From assembly GCA_044356555.1 (NCBI GenBank), contig JBIKWB010000005.1:128780-192779 (forward strand): a stretch of 64,000 nt of DNA, given 5' to 3'. This DNA is from Tous-C4FEB sp044356555. Lineage in GTDB: Bacteria > Verrucomicrobiota > Verrucomicrobiia > Opitutales > Opitutaceae. How positions within the stretch are numbered: position 1 is the stretch's first letter; each line of letters starts with the position of its first letter. The position numbers and the translations under genes are program-made. Below the pieces are notes generated by a model. That model had not been told where the DNA came from and made no database searches. It saw only the letters and a program-made list of their open reading frames with translations. Of this stretch, positions 35,341 through 43,033 are shown piece after piece.

Positions 35341-36432
35341 ATGTTATTTAATTTTCTCCAGCGTTACAGTGTCGGCTTATGCTCCATGGGGCGGCGGGCG
35401 ATGGGTCGGGGGCGGACCTGGGTGCTTGCGCGGCCAGCCTTGGCGGCGTGGATTTTTCCGGCCGACGATGACTCGCCGGAGGCGCGGTTTCGGGAATTCA
35501 ACGGCTGGTATTTTGCCAATTTTCATGAGCAGGAAAAGATGTTGGCCGACCGGCCGCGGATGAATTTCTACCACGCGGCGATCGCCCGGCACATCCAACC
35601 GGGTGACCGCGTGATCGACTTGGGGACGGGCACGGGGATACTGGCCGCGTTTGCCGCACGGCGGGGGGCCGCTCAAGTCTACGCGGTGGATCACTCGGAG
35701 ATTTTGCGTCACGCGAAGACCTTGGCCGTGGAGAATGGGATTCAAAACGTGGAGTTCATCGCGTTGCACAGCTCGAAGTTGGAGACGACGGAGAAGGTCG
35801 ACGTGATTTTGCACGAGCAGATGGGGGACTGCCTCTTCGACGAAGCGATGGTCGCGAATGTTTGCGACCTGCGCGACCGCTTGCTGAAGCCTGGCGGGCT
35901 GATCTTGCCGAGTTGTTTTGATCTCTACTGCGAGCCGGTGAAATTAGACGACACCCGGCACGTGCCATTTATTTGGGAACTGGAGGTCCACGGATTCGAC
36001 TACTCGTCGCTGGGTCGGCAACGGCCGCAAGAGCCGGGTTATTATCACCTGCGGAGCTGCGACCCGAACTATGTGGAGCACTTTCTCGGCGAGCCCGAGC
36101 CGGTGCTCTCAGTGGATCTGCACACGGTGCAGGAGTCGGAGGTGCCGTTGGAGCTGAATTTCACGCGCACGGTCGTGAATGCGGGGCGGCTCGACGGCTA
36201 TGCGGTCTATTTTCGGGCCCGGGTGGATGCGGATCTGAGCCTGAGTTCGGGCCCGCATGATGCGAAGCGGGCTCCGCATTGGGGGTATCGGATTCTGCGC
36301 ACCGACCGCGATGATTTTGCGGTGGGCGATGTGATCGAGATTCGGCTCAAGGTGGAGCGCTGGCCGGACTTGGACACATGGCGTTGGAGCCAGGTGAAGC
36401 GCGCGGCGGTCACGGGGGCCGAGGTGGGATAA
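35341..36432 (+). CDS. PRMT-like class I methyltransferase
   Basis: This ~363-residue protein resembles eukaryotic-type protein arginine methyltransferases. The SAM-binding motif VIDLGTGTGILAAFAARRG is near residues 91-109. The double-E loop reads HEQMGDCLFDE (E159 and E168) where PRMT1 has SEWMGYCLFYE, and the THW loop reads PHW near residue 313, followed by a beta-barrel-like C-terminal half. A hydrophobic, basic N-terminal ~40 residues is unusual. ATG at 35341 is chosen; in-frame TTG codons 54-60 bp upstream lie next to GGAGG and are alternatives. The substrate is unknown, and it may not be a protein. Confidence 0.75.
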   Translation: MLFNFLQRYSVGLCSMGRRAMGRGRTWVLARPALAAWIFPADDDSPEARFREFNGWYFANFHEQEKMLADRPRMNFYHAAIARHIQPGDRVIDLGTGTGILAAFAARRGAAQVYAVDHSEILRHAKTLAVENGIQNVEFIALHSSKLETTEKVDVILHEQMGDCLFDEAMVANVCDLRDRLLKPGGLILPSCFDLYCEPVKLDDTRHVPFIWELEVHGFDYSSLGRQRPQEPGYYHLRSCDPNYVEHFLGEPEPVLSVDLHTVQESEVPLELNFTRTVVNAGRLDGYAVYFRARVDADLSLSSGPHDAKRAPHWGYRILRTDRDDFAVGDVIEIRLKVERWPDLDTWRWSQVKRAAVTGAEVG

Positions 36433-36443
36433 GGCGGTGGCTT

Positions 36444-37244
36444 TCAGGGCTGGGGCCAACGCGCGAGAAAATCGAGTTGAGCGGCACCGTCAGGCAGACC
36501 TTCGCGCTTCGGATCGGTCAGAAAACGCACTGGGAAACCGGCGTCGAGGGCGGTCACGGTGACTTGGTGTCCGTTGACGGTGAAAAATGCCCGCCAGGCG
36601 CCGCAGCCGATTTCAAAAAAATCATCCCGCCGGCGGCGGATGCGTCGAGTGCGGTGGGGTGAAGGATCGCGGGCGAGCAATTCGTGGAGGCGCGGTGAGA
36701 AATCGATCTGCCAAGTGGCGCGCAGCCACTCGGCCTGGGTGGTGGCGAGCGGCGAAAACTGCACGGTGAACTGCGGCGGCGAAGCCATGAGCGCGTCGAC
36801 GGCGTCGATCCAACCAGCGCGCTCGTCGGGAAAACTGTCGTAGGCCGGGACGTAGGGTTTGAGATCGAAAACGGGTGTGCCTTCGACGAGGTCGCACTCG
36901 CCGAGAATGAGCGTGCGGCCCTCGATGGCGATGAGTTGCACGGGCGTCAGGCCGATGGGATTGGGCCGGTGGGGTGAGCGGGTGGCGAAGACGCCGCGGC
37001 TCTGAGCGGGACCGCGGGGAGGGACGACTTGGGTGCGCCAAGTAGTGTTGCGATGAAACCACCAGACGAGCCAAACCCGGGAAAAGCCGGCGAGATCGCG
37101 GAGCGCCTGCTCGTAGTTTTGGTCGGGCAGGAGTTCGAGGATATTGTGCTCGGGCAGTTGCTCCGAGGGCTGGTGCAGGGCTTGAAACTTCACCTGTTTG
37201 CCGGTGCGGATGTAGCCGATGGGCTGGAGCGTGAGTTCGGGCAT
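36444..37244 (-). CDS. trmO: tRNA (t6A37) N6-methyltransferase TrmO-like
   Basis: This 266-residue protein of the TsaA/TrmO family methylates N6-threonylcarbamoyladenosine at position 37 of tRNA-Thr using SAM. The family signature FATRSPHRPNPIGLTPVQL is present, along with LQPIGYIRT at the N-terminus and GTPVFDLKPYVPAYDSF. The C-terminal domain (FEIGCGAWRAFFTVNGHQV, PKREGLPDGA) is the extra domain of longer TrmO proteins. The ATG at 37244 begins the conserved MPELTLQPIG; upstream in-frame sequence is not family-like. It converges with the PRMT-like gene (11 bp gap) and is divergent from FKBP. Confidence 0.88.
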   Translation of the reverse strand: MPELTLQPIGYIRTGKQVKFQALHQPSEQLPEHNILELLPDQNYEQALRDLAGFSRVWLVWWFHRNTTWRTQVVPPRGPAQSRGVFATRSPHRPNPIGLTPVQLIAIEGRTLILGECDLVEGTPVFDLKPYVPAYDSFPDERAGWIDAVDALMASPPQFTVQFSPLATTQAEWLRATWQIDFSPRLHELLARDPSPHRTRRIRRRRDDFFEIGCGAWRAFFTVNGHQVTVTALDAGFPVRFLTDPKREGLPDGAAQLDFLARWPQP

Positions 37245-37353
37245 GCCGGGATTTTCTTGGGGCCGGGGCCGAGGGCCGTCGAGGGCGGAGTTTTGGGCGA
37301 TTATTGCCGTGATGCGGGATTGACGCAGGGGCGGGTTTGACGGGAATCGGTTC

Positions 37354-37686
37354 ATGGCTCTCACCGACATCAAAATCGAAATTCTTAAAACCGGCACCGG
37401 CGCTTCGCCAAAAAAGGGCAAGCCCGTCACGGTTCACTACACCGGCACCTTCGAGGACGGGAAAAAATTTGATAGCTCCGTCGACCGCAACGAACCCTTT
37501 ACGTTCGTGCTCGGAGCGGGGCAGGTGATCGCGGGTTGGGACCTCGGTGTCGCGACGATGAAGGTCGGCGACAAGGTCAAAATGACACTGCCGCATCATC
37601 TGGCCTACGGGGAGCACGGCTACCCGGGTGCGATTCCGCCGAAGGCGACTTTGATTTTTGAAGTGGAGCTGCTCTCGGTCGGTTGA
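37354..37686 (+). CDS. FKBP-type peptidyl-prolyl cis-trans isomerase
   Basis: This 110-residue single-domain FKBP catalyses prolyl isomerisation. The FK506-binding pocket residues appear in VHYTGTFEDGKKFDSS, FVLGAGQVIAGWDLGV and KMTLPHHLAYGEHGYPGAIPP, ending LIFEVELLSVG. The lack of a signal peptide makes it cytosolic. The His-rich HHLAYGEHG flap is usual in this family. An S4-domain gene follows after 22 bp in the same direction. Confidence 0.95.
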   Translation: MALTDIKIEILKTGTGASPKKGKPVTVHYTGTFEDGKKFDSSVDRNEPFTFVLGAGQVIAGWDLGVATMKVGDKVKMTLPHHLAYGEHGYPGAIPPKATLIFEVELLSVG

Positions 37687-37708
37687 GTGAAGAGATAAAT
37701 TTTCCCCG

Positions 37709-37960
37709 ATGCCGACGACGAAAGCAGAACCAAGCGAACCCACCGTGGTGACCGTGCGCGAAGAGCCGATCGAGCTGTGCCAGCTTTTGAAATTTGCCGG
37801 GCTGACCGATTCGGGCGGCGAGGCGAAGCAAGTCATCAGCGAGGGCAAAGTGCGGCTGAATGGCGTCGTGGAGACGCAGAAACGCAAAAAAGTGCGGGCG
37901 GGCGACCGGGTGGCTTTTGGCGACGAGACGTTGGTGGTCGCGGTCGGCCCGGGTGCGTGA
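37709..37960 (+). CDS. S4-domain RNA-binding protein (YbcJ-like)
   Basis: This 83-residue protein consists of a ~12-residue lead-in and a single S4 domain: IELCQLLKFAGLTDSGGEAK, VISEGKVRLNGVVETQKRKKV and RAGDRVAFGDETLVV. It is the size and pattern of YbcJ/RlbA-type proteins that bind structured RNA, probably ribosomal. It is likely co-transcribed with the FKBP gene. An RNA-binding role is inferred from the domain; no specific target is known here. Confidence 0.9.
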   Translation: MPTTKAEPSEPTVVTVREEPIELCQLLKFAGLTDSGGEAKQVISEGKVRLNGVVETQKRKKVRAGDRVAFGDETLVVAVGPGA

Positions 37961-38008
37961 GCTGCGGCGCGGGCTGAGCGCGGCTTGGAGGGCGGGTCGC
38001 GCCTGCAC

Positions 38009-38036
38009 GGAGGGCGGGTCGGAGACCCTGCCCTAC
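38009..38036 (-). repeat. REP-like palindrome after argA stop
   Basis: On the minus strand this reads GTAGGGCAGGGTCTCC then GACCCGCCCTCC, able to fold as a GC-rich hairpin. It starts three bases after the argA TAA. A second partial copy (GGAGGGCGGGTC on the plus strand) lies just beyond, at 37987-37998. Confidence 0.7.
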
Positions 38037-38039
38037 TTT

Positions 38040-39407
38040 TTAGGTGAGGTGTTTGACGAGGACTTTGGCGTTGCGGCCGTTGTCTTCGTAAAGCTTCAGA
38101 CGGGCCTCGGGCAGAGCGTCCTTGGTCGTTTCTTCAAAACTGCAGACGTTGGTGAAAAAACCGAAGCTCTGGGTCGAAAGCGCGAGGACGGTCGTGACGC
38201 CGCGCTCTTTGGCCTGGAGGCAGGCGTATTCGACCATCTTTTTGCCGATGCCGCGGTTGTGGTAAAACGGCAGCACGTAGAGCGAGCCGACCTCGGCGAG
38301 CGCGGGTTTGTCGGGGTAGGTGTAGAGGGTGACGCAGGCGATGATGTTCTCGTCGATCTCGAATACGAAGAACTGGTCGATGTTTTTCTCGATGGCCTGC
38401 TGCGTGCGGTGGAGCAGTTCCTCGCGCTTTACGGCGGCGCGGGTGAGATTGTAGATGAGGCGAACGTCCCGCTTGGTGGCTTTGCGGATCTGCTGGTAGT
38501 CGTTGCCGTAGACGAGCGAACCCACGCCCTCGTTGGAAAAGATTTCATTGAGCAGGCCGTCGAAGATGCGGCCGTCGACGATGTGCACGCGCGGGGTGCC
38601 GTTCTCGATGGCTTTGATCGCGTGCTCGGCTTTCGAGCGCACGGCCTCGGCGATGTGCTCGGGGTGGGATTCGATCAATTTTCTCAGCGCCTCAACGGCG
38701 ATCTCGCGGCGAACGGTGCCGCTGATTTCCAAGCCGGCGTGCGGCGTGAGATAGATGATTTTGGTCGCGTGGAGGGCCTCGGCGACTTCGGCCGCGAGGA
38801 GGTCGGAATTGACGCGGAGGGATTTGCCGTCGGGTCCGAAGGCGACCGGCGTGATGACGGGCACGACCTGTTGGGCGATGAGTTCGCTGAGAAAATCTTT
38901 GTCGATCCGCTCGACTTTGCCCGTGAGCTGTTGATCCACGCCCTTAATGATGCCGAGGGGAAGGGCGCGAACCGCGTTGGTGATGACCGCCTTCAGCGAA
39001 TTCTGGGTGAGCCCTTCCAAAATGAGATGTGAAACCCGCGAGCCGGCCCGGATCGAAAGATCGAGCGTGGCCGCGTCGGTGATCCCAGTGCCATCGTGGC
39101 TGGTGATGGGAACGTTGCGGAGGATGGCGAGCTCACGGAGCTGATGGCCGATACCGTGCACGAGCACGATCTTGATGCCGAGGCTGCGCAGGACGGCGAT
39201 GTCGACTAGGAGATTGTTAAAATTCTCGTCGGCGATGATGGCCCCGTCGATCGCGATGACGAAAATCTGGCCCTGAAAACGCGGGACGTATTTGAGGATG
39301 CCGCGCAGATCGTTGGGCTTGATCGTGGTGGCTTGGGCCGGGGCGGCGGGCGCGGCGACAGGGGCGGGCGCGGAAGCAGGGAGAGAGGAGCCTTGGCCGT
39401 TGGGCAT
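38040..39407 (-). CDS. argA: N-acetylglutamate synthase (kinase-like + GNAT)
   Basis: This 455-residue protein joins an amino-acid-kinase domain (residues ~35-300; IFVIAIDGAIIADENF, IVLVHGIGHQLRELA) to a GNAT acetyltransferase (VGSLYVLPFYHNRGIGKKMVEYA, with the acetyl-CoA loop). This is the ArgA architecture: acetylation of glutamate, first step of arginine synthesis, and usually feedback-inhibited by arginine. In NAGS proteins the kinase lysine is replaced, and here the strand reads IDGAIIAD rather than IKxGG. The start is ATG at 39407, after which a Pro/Ala-rich ~25-residue tail precedes the domain. argH lies at the other end of the window. Confidence 0.9.
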   Translation of the reverse strand: MPNGQGSSLPASAPAPVAAPAAPAQATTIKPNDLRGILKYVPRFQGQIFVIAIDGAIIADENFNNLLVDIAVLRSLGIKIVLVHGIGHQLRELAILRNVPITSHDGTGITDAATLDLSIRAGSRVSHLILEGLTQNSLKAVITNAVRALPLGIIKGVDQQLTGKVERIDKDFLSELIAQQVVPVITPVAFGPDGKSLRVNSDLLAAEVAEALHATKIIYLTPHAGLEISGTVRREIAVEALRKLIESHPEHIAEAVRSKAEHAIKAIENGTPRVHIVDGRIFDGLLNEIFSNEGVGSLVYGNDYQQIRKATKRDVRLIYNLTRAAVKREELLHRTQQAIEKNIDQFFVFEIDENIIACVTLYTYPDKPALAEVGSLYVLPFYHNRGIGKKMVEYACLQAKERGVTTVLALSTQSFGFFTNVCSFEETTKDALPEARLKLYEDNGRNAKVLVKHLT

Positions 39408-39445
39408 GAGAGAGGCGGAGATTTGCGACGAAGCGGAGGGGCGCG

Positions 39446-40060
39446 TCAATTCACTTGCAGGGTCCAGGTGCGGGAGGATGTTTCGCCAACCAACGTGACT
39501 TTATAGGTGCCCGGCTTCAGCGCACCGGCGGGGATCGAGAGTTGAACGACGCTCTCGCGGTTGCGGGCGAGCAGTTCGCCGTCGAGCCGCTCGAACGTGG
39601 GCACGAGCGTGAGCGTGTTGTCCTTCACGTAGAGTTCGGCGCCGGAGAGCTGGCGTTTGTTATCGGCCAACGCGCACGTGAATTGGATCGGGTAGGCGAG
39701 CAACGCACTCACGCTGCCGGCGGCGGCGACGCGGGTGATCGATGCCGGCAGGAGCGGGAGGTCGAGCAGCGTCGAGCGCAATTCGGCGGGCAACCCGCCG
39801 GCCGTGGCGGTGGATTTGGCGCCTTCGGGCACGCCGGCGCCGTCGGCAGGGCGTTGGGCGGTGAGGGTGACGCGCTGGAAGCCCGCCGAAAGGAGGCGCA
39901 TGACACCGGCGCGATTTTTGGAATCCTGATAGGGTCGAAATGCCGGGTTTTCCTTGCGGTAGTGGAGCGTCAGAAAGGTGTAAGCGCCGAGCGAAACAAC
40001 AATGACGAGGACCACCCACTTCATGGGCCAAGGTTTACGTTCAGGAAGAGTGCCGCGCAT
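39446..40060 (-). CDS. Single-span membrane protein of unknown function
   Basis: This 204-residue protein has an N-terminal hydrophobic segment (WVVLVIVVSLGAYTFLTLHY, residues ~15-34) and a ~165-residue periplasmic part rich in beta-strand sequence. Near the C-terminus, GTYKVTLVGETSSRTWTLQV looks like an Ig-type strand pair. I recognise no family. The ATG at 40060 is chosen; an internal Met at residue 13 is an alternative and directly precedes the membrane segment. It is 38 bp upstream of argA on the same strand and may share its transcript. It is divergent from proS. Confidence 0.65.
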   Translation of the reverse strand: MRGTLPERKPWPMKWVVLVIVVSLGAYTFLTLHYRKENPAFRPYQDSKNRAGVMRLLSAGFQRVTLTAQRPADGAGVPEGAKSTATAGGLPAELRSTLLDLPLLPASITRVAAAGSVSALLAYPIQFTCALADNKRQLSGAELYVKDNTLTLVPTFERLDGELLARNRESVVQLSIPAGALKPGTYKVTLVGETSSRTWTLQVN

Positions 40061-40147
40061 GGATGAGTCGGGGATTAATCGCGGCGCCGGTGAATCGCGC
40101 AAATAAATTTGCGCAGAGCCGGGGGCACTGCTTCGTTGCCCGGCTGC

Positions 40148-41914
40148 ATGAAGTTCTGGTCCCAGTATTTTGTCCCTACGCTCAAAGAAAGTCCGGCCGA
40201 CGCCGAGATCGCATCGCACAAGCTGCTCGTGCGCGCCGGCCTGGTGCGCAAGCTCGGCGGCGGGCTTTACACCTATATGCCGCTCGGTCTGCGGGTGATG
40301 CAGAAACTCACGCAGCTGTGCCGCGAGGAGATCGAGGCCGGCGGTGGCATCGAGCTGTGGATGCCGCACGTGCACCCGGTGGAAAACTGGGAGCAAGGTC
40401 CGCGTTGGGCGGCGGCGCGTGAGATCATGTTTCGCACGGACAGCGCCGGAGCGGGCAAGGGCCGCAGCAAGGAGCCGGAGTTTGTGCTCGGGCCGACGCA
40501 TGAGGAAGTCATCACCCCGCTGGCGAAGCAGGAGATCACGAGCTACCGCGATTTGCCGAAGAATTTTTTCCAAATCGCGACAAAGTTCCGCAACGAGATC
40601 CGGCCACGGTTCGGCCTGATGCGGGCGCGCGAGTTCGTGATGATGGACGCGTATTCGTTCGACGCGACCGACGACGGCGCGGTGAAGAGCTACTTCGCGA
40701 TGAAGAGCGCGTATGAGAAGTTTTTCAAACGCGTGGGCGTGCAGGCGATCGCGGTCGAGGCCGACACCGGCGTGATGGGCGGCAGTTTTTCCCACGAGTT
40801 TATGGTGCCGGCGGAGATCGGCGACGACGACGTGATCTACAGCGATGCCGGTTATGCGGCCAACCGCGAGAAGGCCACCAGCGCGCTCGTGCCGAAAGAT
40901 TTCGCGGACGCAGCTCCGGTGGGCCCGGTCGAAGAGTTCGCCACGCCGGGCGTGGTCACGATCGCGGCGTTGGCAGCGGCGCCGTTCAATGTGGCGGCCG
41001 ACCAGCAGTTCAAGACGCTCGTCTACGTCGGCGACGGGAAGCCGTTTGTGGTGATTTTGCGCGGCAGCGACGAACTCGAAGAAGCGAAGCTCGGCTCGCT
41101 GGGATTCACCTTGTGTCGCGCGGCGACGCCGGAGGAAATCGAGCCGGTGCTCGGTGCGAAACCAGGCAGTCTAGGCGCGGTCAAAGGCACGTTCAAGAAC
41201 GGCGAGGCGCTTGCGGGCGTGTTTGCGGACCATGCGATCCGGCTCATCGGCAACGGCACGACGGGCGCGAACAAAGACGGGTTCCATTTGCGTAACGTCA
41301 ACGTGACGCGCGACCTCGCGATCACAAGGTTTGGCGACTTCCGCCGGGTGCGCCCGGGCGAGCCCTGTCCGCAGTCGGGCCAGCCGTTGCAGGTGCGGCG
41401 CGGCATCGAGGTCGGACACATCTTCAAGCTCGGCACCAAATATTCCGAGAAATATAATGCCGTTTATACCGACGATCAGAAGCAGACCCATTTTTTCGAG
41501 ATGGGCTGCTACGGTATCGGCATCAGCCGCACGATGCAGGCGGTGATTGAGCAAAGCCACGACGCCGACGGCATCGTGTGGCCGTGGAACGTGGCGCCGT
41601 TTCAAGTGCTGATCTGCGTGCTTGATCCGGATTCGGCCGATGCGATGGGGCTCGCGAAGCAACTCGGCGCGGCGGCGGAGCGGGCGGGCGCCGATGTGCT
41701 GGTCGACGATCGCGCGGAGCGTCCGGGCGTGAAATTCAAAGACGCCGATCTCATTGGCATTCCGCTGCGGATCACGATCGGCAGCAAGGGGCTCAGGGAT
41801 GGGATCGTCGAGCTGAAGGCGCGTAGTTCCAAAGATGTCGCCAAGGTGCCCTTGGCGGAAATCGAGGCCCGACTCGCGTCTGCCGTGGCCGAGGCGAAGG
41901 CAAAGTCGGCATGA
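40148..41914 (+). CDS. proS: Prolyl-tRNA synthetase (bacterial type)
   Basis: This 588-residue class II synthetase charges tRNA-Pro. The N-terminal half has LLVRAGLVRKLGGGLYTYMPLG, motif 2 in KFRNEIRPRFGLMRAREFVMMDAYSF (read in two parts), then an editing (INS) domain at residues ~230-400, motif 3 GCYGIGISRTMQAVIEQ, and the anticodon domain DVLVDDRAERPGVKFKDADLIG. It is the longer, editing-competent bacterial form. The ATG at 40148 fits the family's MKFWSQYFVPTLKE start. Its stop overlaps the clpS start (ATGA). Confidence 0.96.
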   Translation: MKFWSQYFVPTLKESPADAEIASHKLLVRAGLVRKLGGGLYTYMPLGLRVMQKLTQLCREEIEAGGGIELWMPHVHPVENWEQGPRWAAAREIMFRTDSAGAGKGRSKEPEFVLGPTHEEVITPLAKQEITSYRDLPKNFFQIATKFRNEIRPRFGLMRAREFVMMDAYSFDATDDGAVKSYFAMKSAYEKFFKRVGVQAIAVEADTGVMGGSFSHEFMVPAEIGDDDVIYSDAGYAANREKATSALVPKDFADAAPVGPVEEFATPGVVTIAALAAAPFNVAADQQFKTLVYVGDGKPFVVILRGSDELEEAKLGSLGFTLCRAATPEEIEPVLGAKPGSLGAVKGTFKNGEALAGVFADHAIRLIGNGTTGANKDGFHLRNVNVTRDLAITRFGDFRRVRPGEPCPQSGQPLQVRRGIEVGHIFKLGTKYSEKYNAVYTDDQKQTHFFEMGCYGIGISRTMQAVIEQSHDADGIVWPWNVAPFQVLICVLDPDSADAMGLAKQLGAAAERAGADVLVDDRAERPGVKFKDADLIGIPLRITIGSKGLRDGIVELKARSSKDVAKVPLAEIEARLASAVAEAKAKSA

Positions 41915-42216
41915 CGCGAGCGGGGCCAAAAGATTCTTCTTCCACCGAGACGCTCAGCAACACGGAGCTGAAACTGAGCGGAGTTTGGCGCGTCGTGGTG
42001 TTGAACGATCCGGTGAACCTGATGTCCTACGTGATGATGGTTTTCAAAAAGATCTTCGGTTTCAGCGAAACCGTGGCACGCCGGCACATGCTGGAAGTGC
42101 ACGAGCAGGGCCGCTCGGTGGTCTGGAGCGGATTGCGCGAGAAAGCAGAAGCGTACGTCTATACCTTGCAACAATGGCACCTGACCGCGGTCGTCGAACC
42201 TGATGAAACGCATTGA
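41911..42216 (+). CDS. clpS: ClpS-type ATP-dependent Clp protease adaptor
   Basis: This 101-residue adaptor delivers N-degron substrates to ClpAP or ClpCP. The core VVLNDPVNLMSYVMMVFKK, the helix ARRHMLEVHEQGRSVVWSG, and REKAEAYVYTLQQWHLTAVVE match ClpS, with a disordered ~20-residue N-terminal tail typical of the family. The NDPVNLMSYV pattern is closer to actinobacterial ClpS than to the E. coli form. It overlaps proS by four bases and the next gene by 14, so the three are translationally linked. The adaptor binding pocket residues appear conserved. Confidence 0.9.
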   Translation: MTRAGPKDSSSTETLSNTELKLSGVWRVVVLNDPVNLMSYVMMVFKKIFGFSETVARRHMLEVHEQGRSVVWSGLREKAEAYVYTLQQWHLTAVVEPDETH

Positions 42217-42664
42217 AGTCAAACTCAGCTTACCGGTGGTGGCGCCGTTGCTGGATGTGATTCGCCAACTGGCGGACGGACTGGGCCAAAAGCTCGCGGC
42301 GCCGCAGGACTTGGGCGACATCGACCAGGAGTTTCGCGACGCGTGGGTGGGCGATTTGCTGGAAGGCCAGAGCAAGGACGTGAAGGCGCTGCTGGCGCTT
42401 TTTGACGACGAGTTCTTCGCCGAGGGCATTGTGGCTTTCGACGAAGACAACGCGGAACCGATCGTCCGCGCGTCTGCGGCGGTGAGGCTCCGGTTGCGCG
42501 AAGTTTATCTGAAAGGGCTCGACGACGATGCGCTGGAAGGCGGCGAAGTGGAGTTGGAGCAGATGAGCGAGGCGGTACGGAAGGCTTTCATGTGTTACCT
42601 CTTTTTGGCGACCGTGCAGGAGCTCATTATCCAGCATCTGGATTCGAGCATCATCGAGTCGTGA
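42203..42664 (+). CDS. DUF2017-like helical protein partnered with ClpS
   Basis: This 153-residue, mostly helical acidic protein begins MKRIEVKLSLPVVAPLLDVI and contains GDIDQEFRDAWVGDLLEG and RLRLREVYLKGL. In actinobacteria clpS is followed by a DUF2017 gene, and the size, acidity and position here fit that pairing, although the sequence match is only partial by eye. It overlaps clpS by 14 bp. A role in Clp-dependent proteolysis is inferred from this neighbour; the biochemistry is unknown. It is followed by a 170-bp gap with a repeat and then the 6S-like RNA. Confidence 0.6.
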   Translation: MKRIEVKLSLPVVAPLLDVIRQLADGLGQKLAAPQDLGDIDQEFRDAWVGDLLEGQSKDVKALLALFDDEFFAEGIVAFDEDNAEPIVRASAAVRLRLREVYLKGLDDDALEGGEVELEQMSEAVRKAFMCYLFLATVQELIIQHLDSSIIES

Positions 42665-42735
42665 AGGTGTGAGGTCGAGAGGTGGGTAGAATGTCGACGT
42701 GGTCTCGCGTCGCGAGACGACAAAGAGGCGGACGG

Positions 42736-42770
42736 ATCGCCACGGTGGGCTGCGCCCGCCTCGCGATGAC
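42736..42770. repeat. Palindromic dispersed repeat (ATCGCCAC…GCGATGAC)
   Basis: ATCGC and GCGAT flank a GGGC-TGC-GCCC hairpin and the sequence ends GCGATGAC. Related elements lie at 47084-47125 and 55587-55615. All share the outer ATTGCCAC/GGCAATGAC-type arms with a variable centre. Confidence 0.6.
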
Positions 42771-42801
42771 AATCCTGGCATGATCGAATCGTGATTGGCG
42801 T

Positions 42802-42829
42802 TTGACGGCGGTTGGGTGCGACCTAGTTT
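42802..42829 (+). promoter_or_regulatory. Sigma-70-type promoter of the 6S-like RNA
   Basis: TTGACG at 42802-42807 and TAGTTT at 42824-42829 are separated by 16 bases. The predicted start is near 42835-42837, where the closing stem of the RNA begins. Confidence 0.5.
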
Positions 42830-42834
42830 TTGCG

Positions 42835-43018
42835 GCGACACCCTGCAGTGTTCGAGGTGCTTTCAATAACTGCTCTTTGCCTTAGAATTATTACGGGAGC
42901 CAATACCGTCGCGGAAGATGCTAGGCCGTAAATCGGAAAGCAGACGCTGCGGAGGAGGCGCCCACCTTAACCTAAAAAGGTCCTGAGCCTTTGGGCATAC
43001 GGCACAGGCGGGGTGTCA
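42835..43018 (+). ncRNA. Candidate structured RNA, 6S (SsrS)-like
   Basis: Roughly 184 nt lies between a promoter and the polB start with no open frame. GACACCCTGC at 42837-42846 pairs along all ten bases (one G-U) with GCGGGGTGTC at 43008-43017 to close a long RNA. Inside, TGCCTT can pair with GAGGCG, leaving open strands on both sides. The 3' side of the opening holds a small hairpin ACCTAAAAAGGT preceded by CCCACCTT, as in many 6S RNAs. A T-rich TTTTATTTTT follows. Size, closing stem, internal bubble and 3'-side hairpin fit 6S RNA, the regulator that sequesters sigma-70 RNA polymerase. A different RNA class is possible. Confidence 0.6.
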
Positions 43019-43033
43019 CTTTTATTTTTCTGT

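Noticed and set aside
40124..40147. GGCACTGCTTCGTTGCC as a sigma-54 site before proS
   Set aside because: GG-GC spacing is twelve, and the site touches the start codon.
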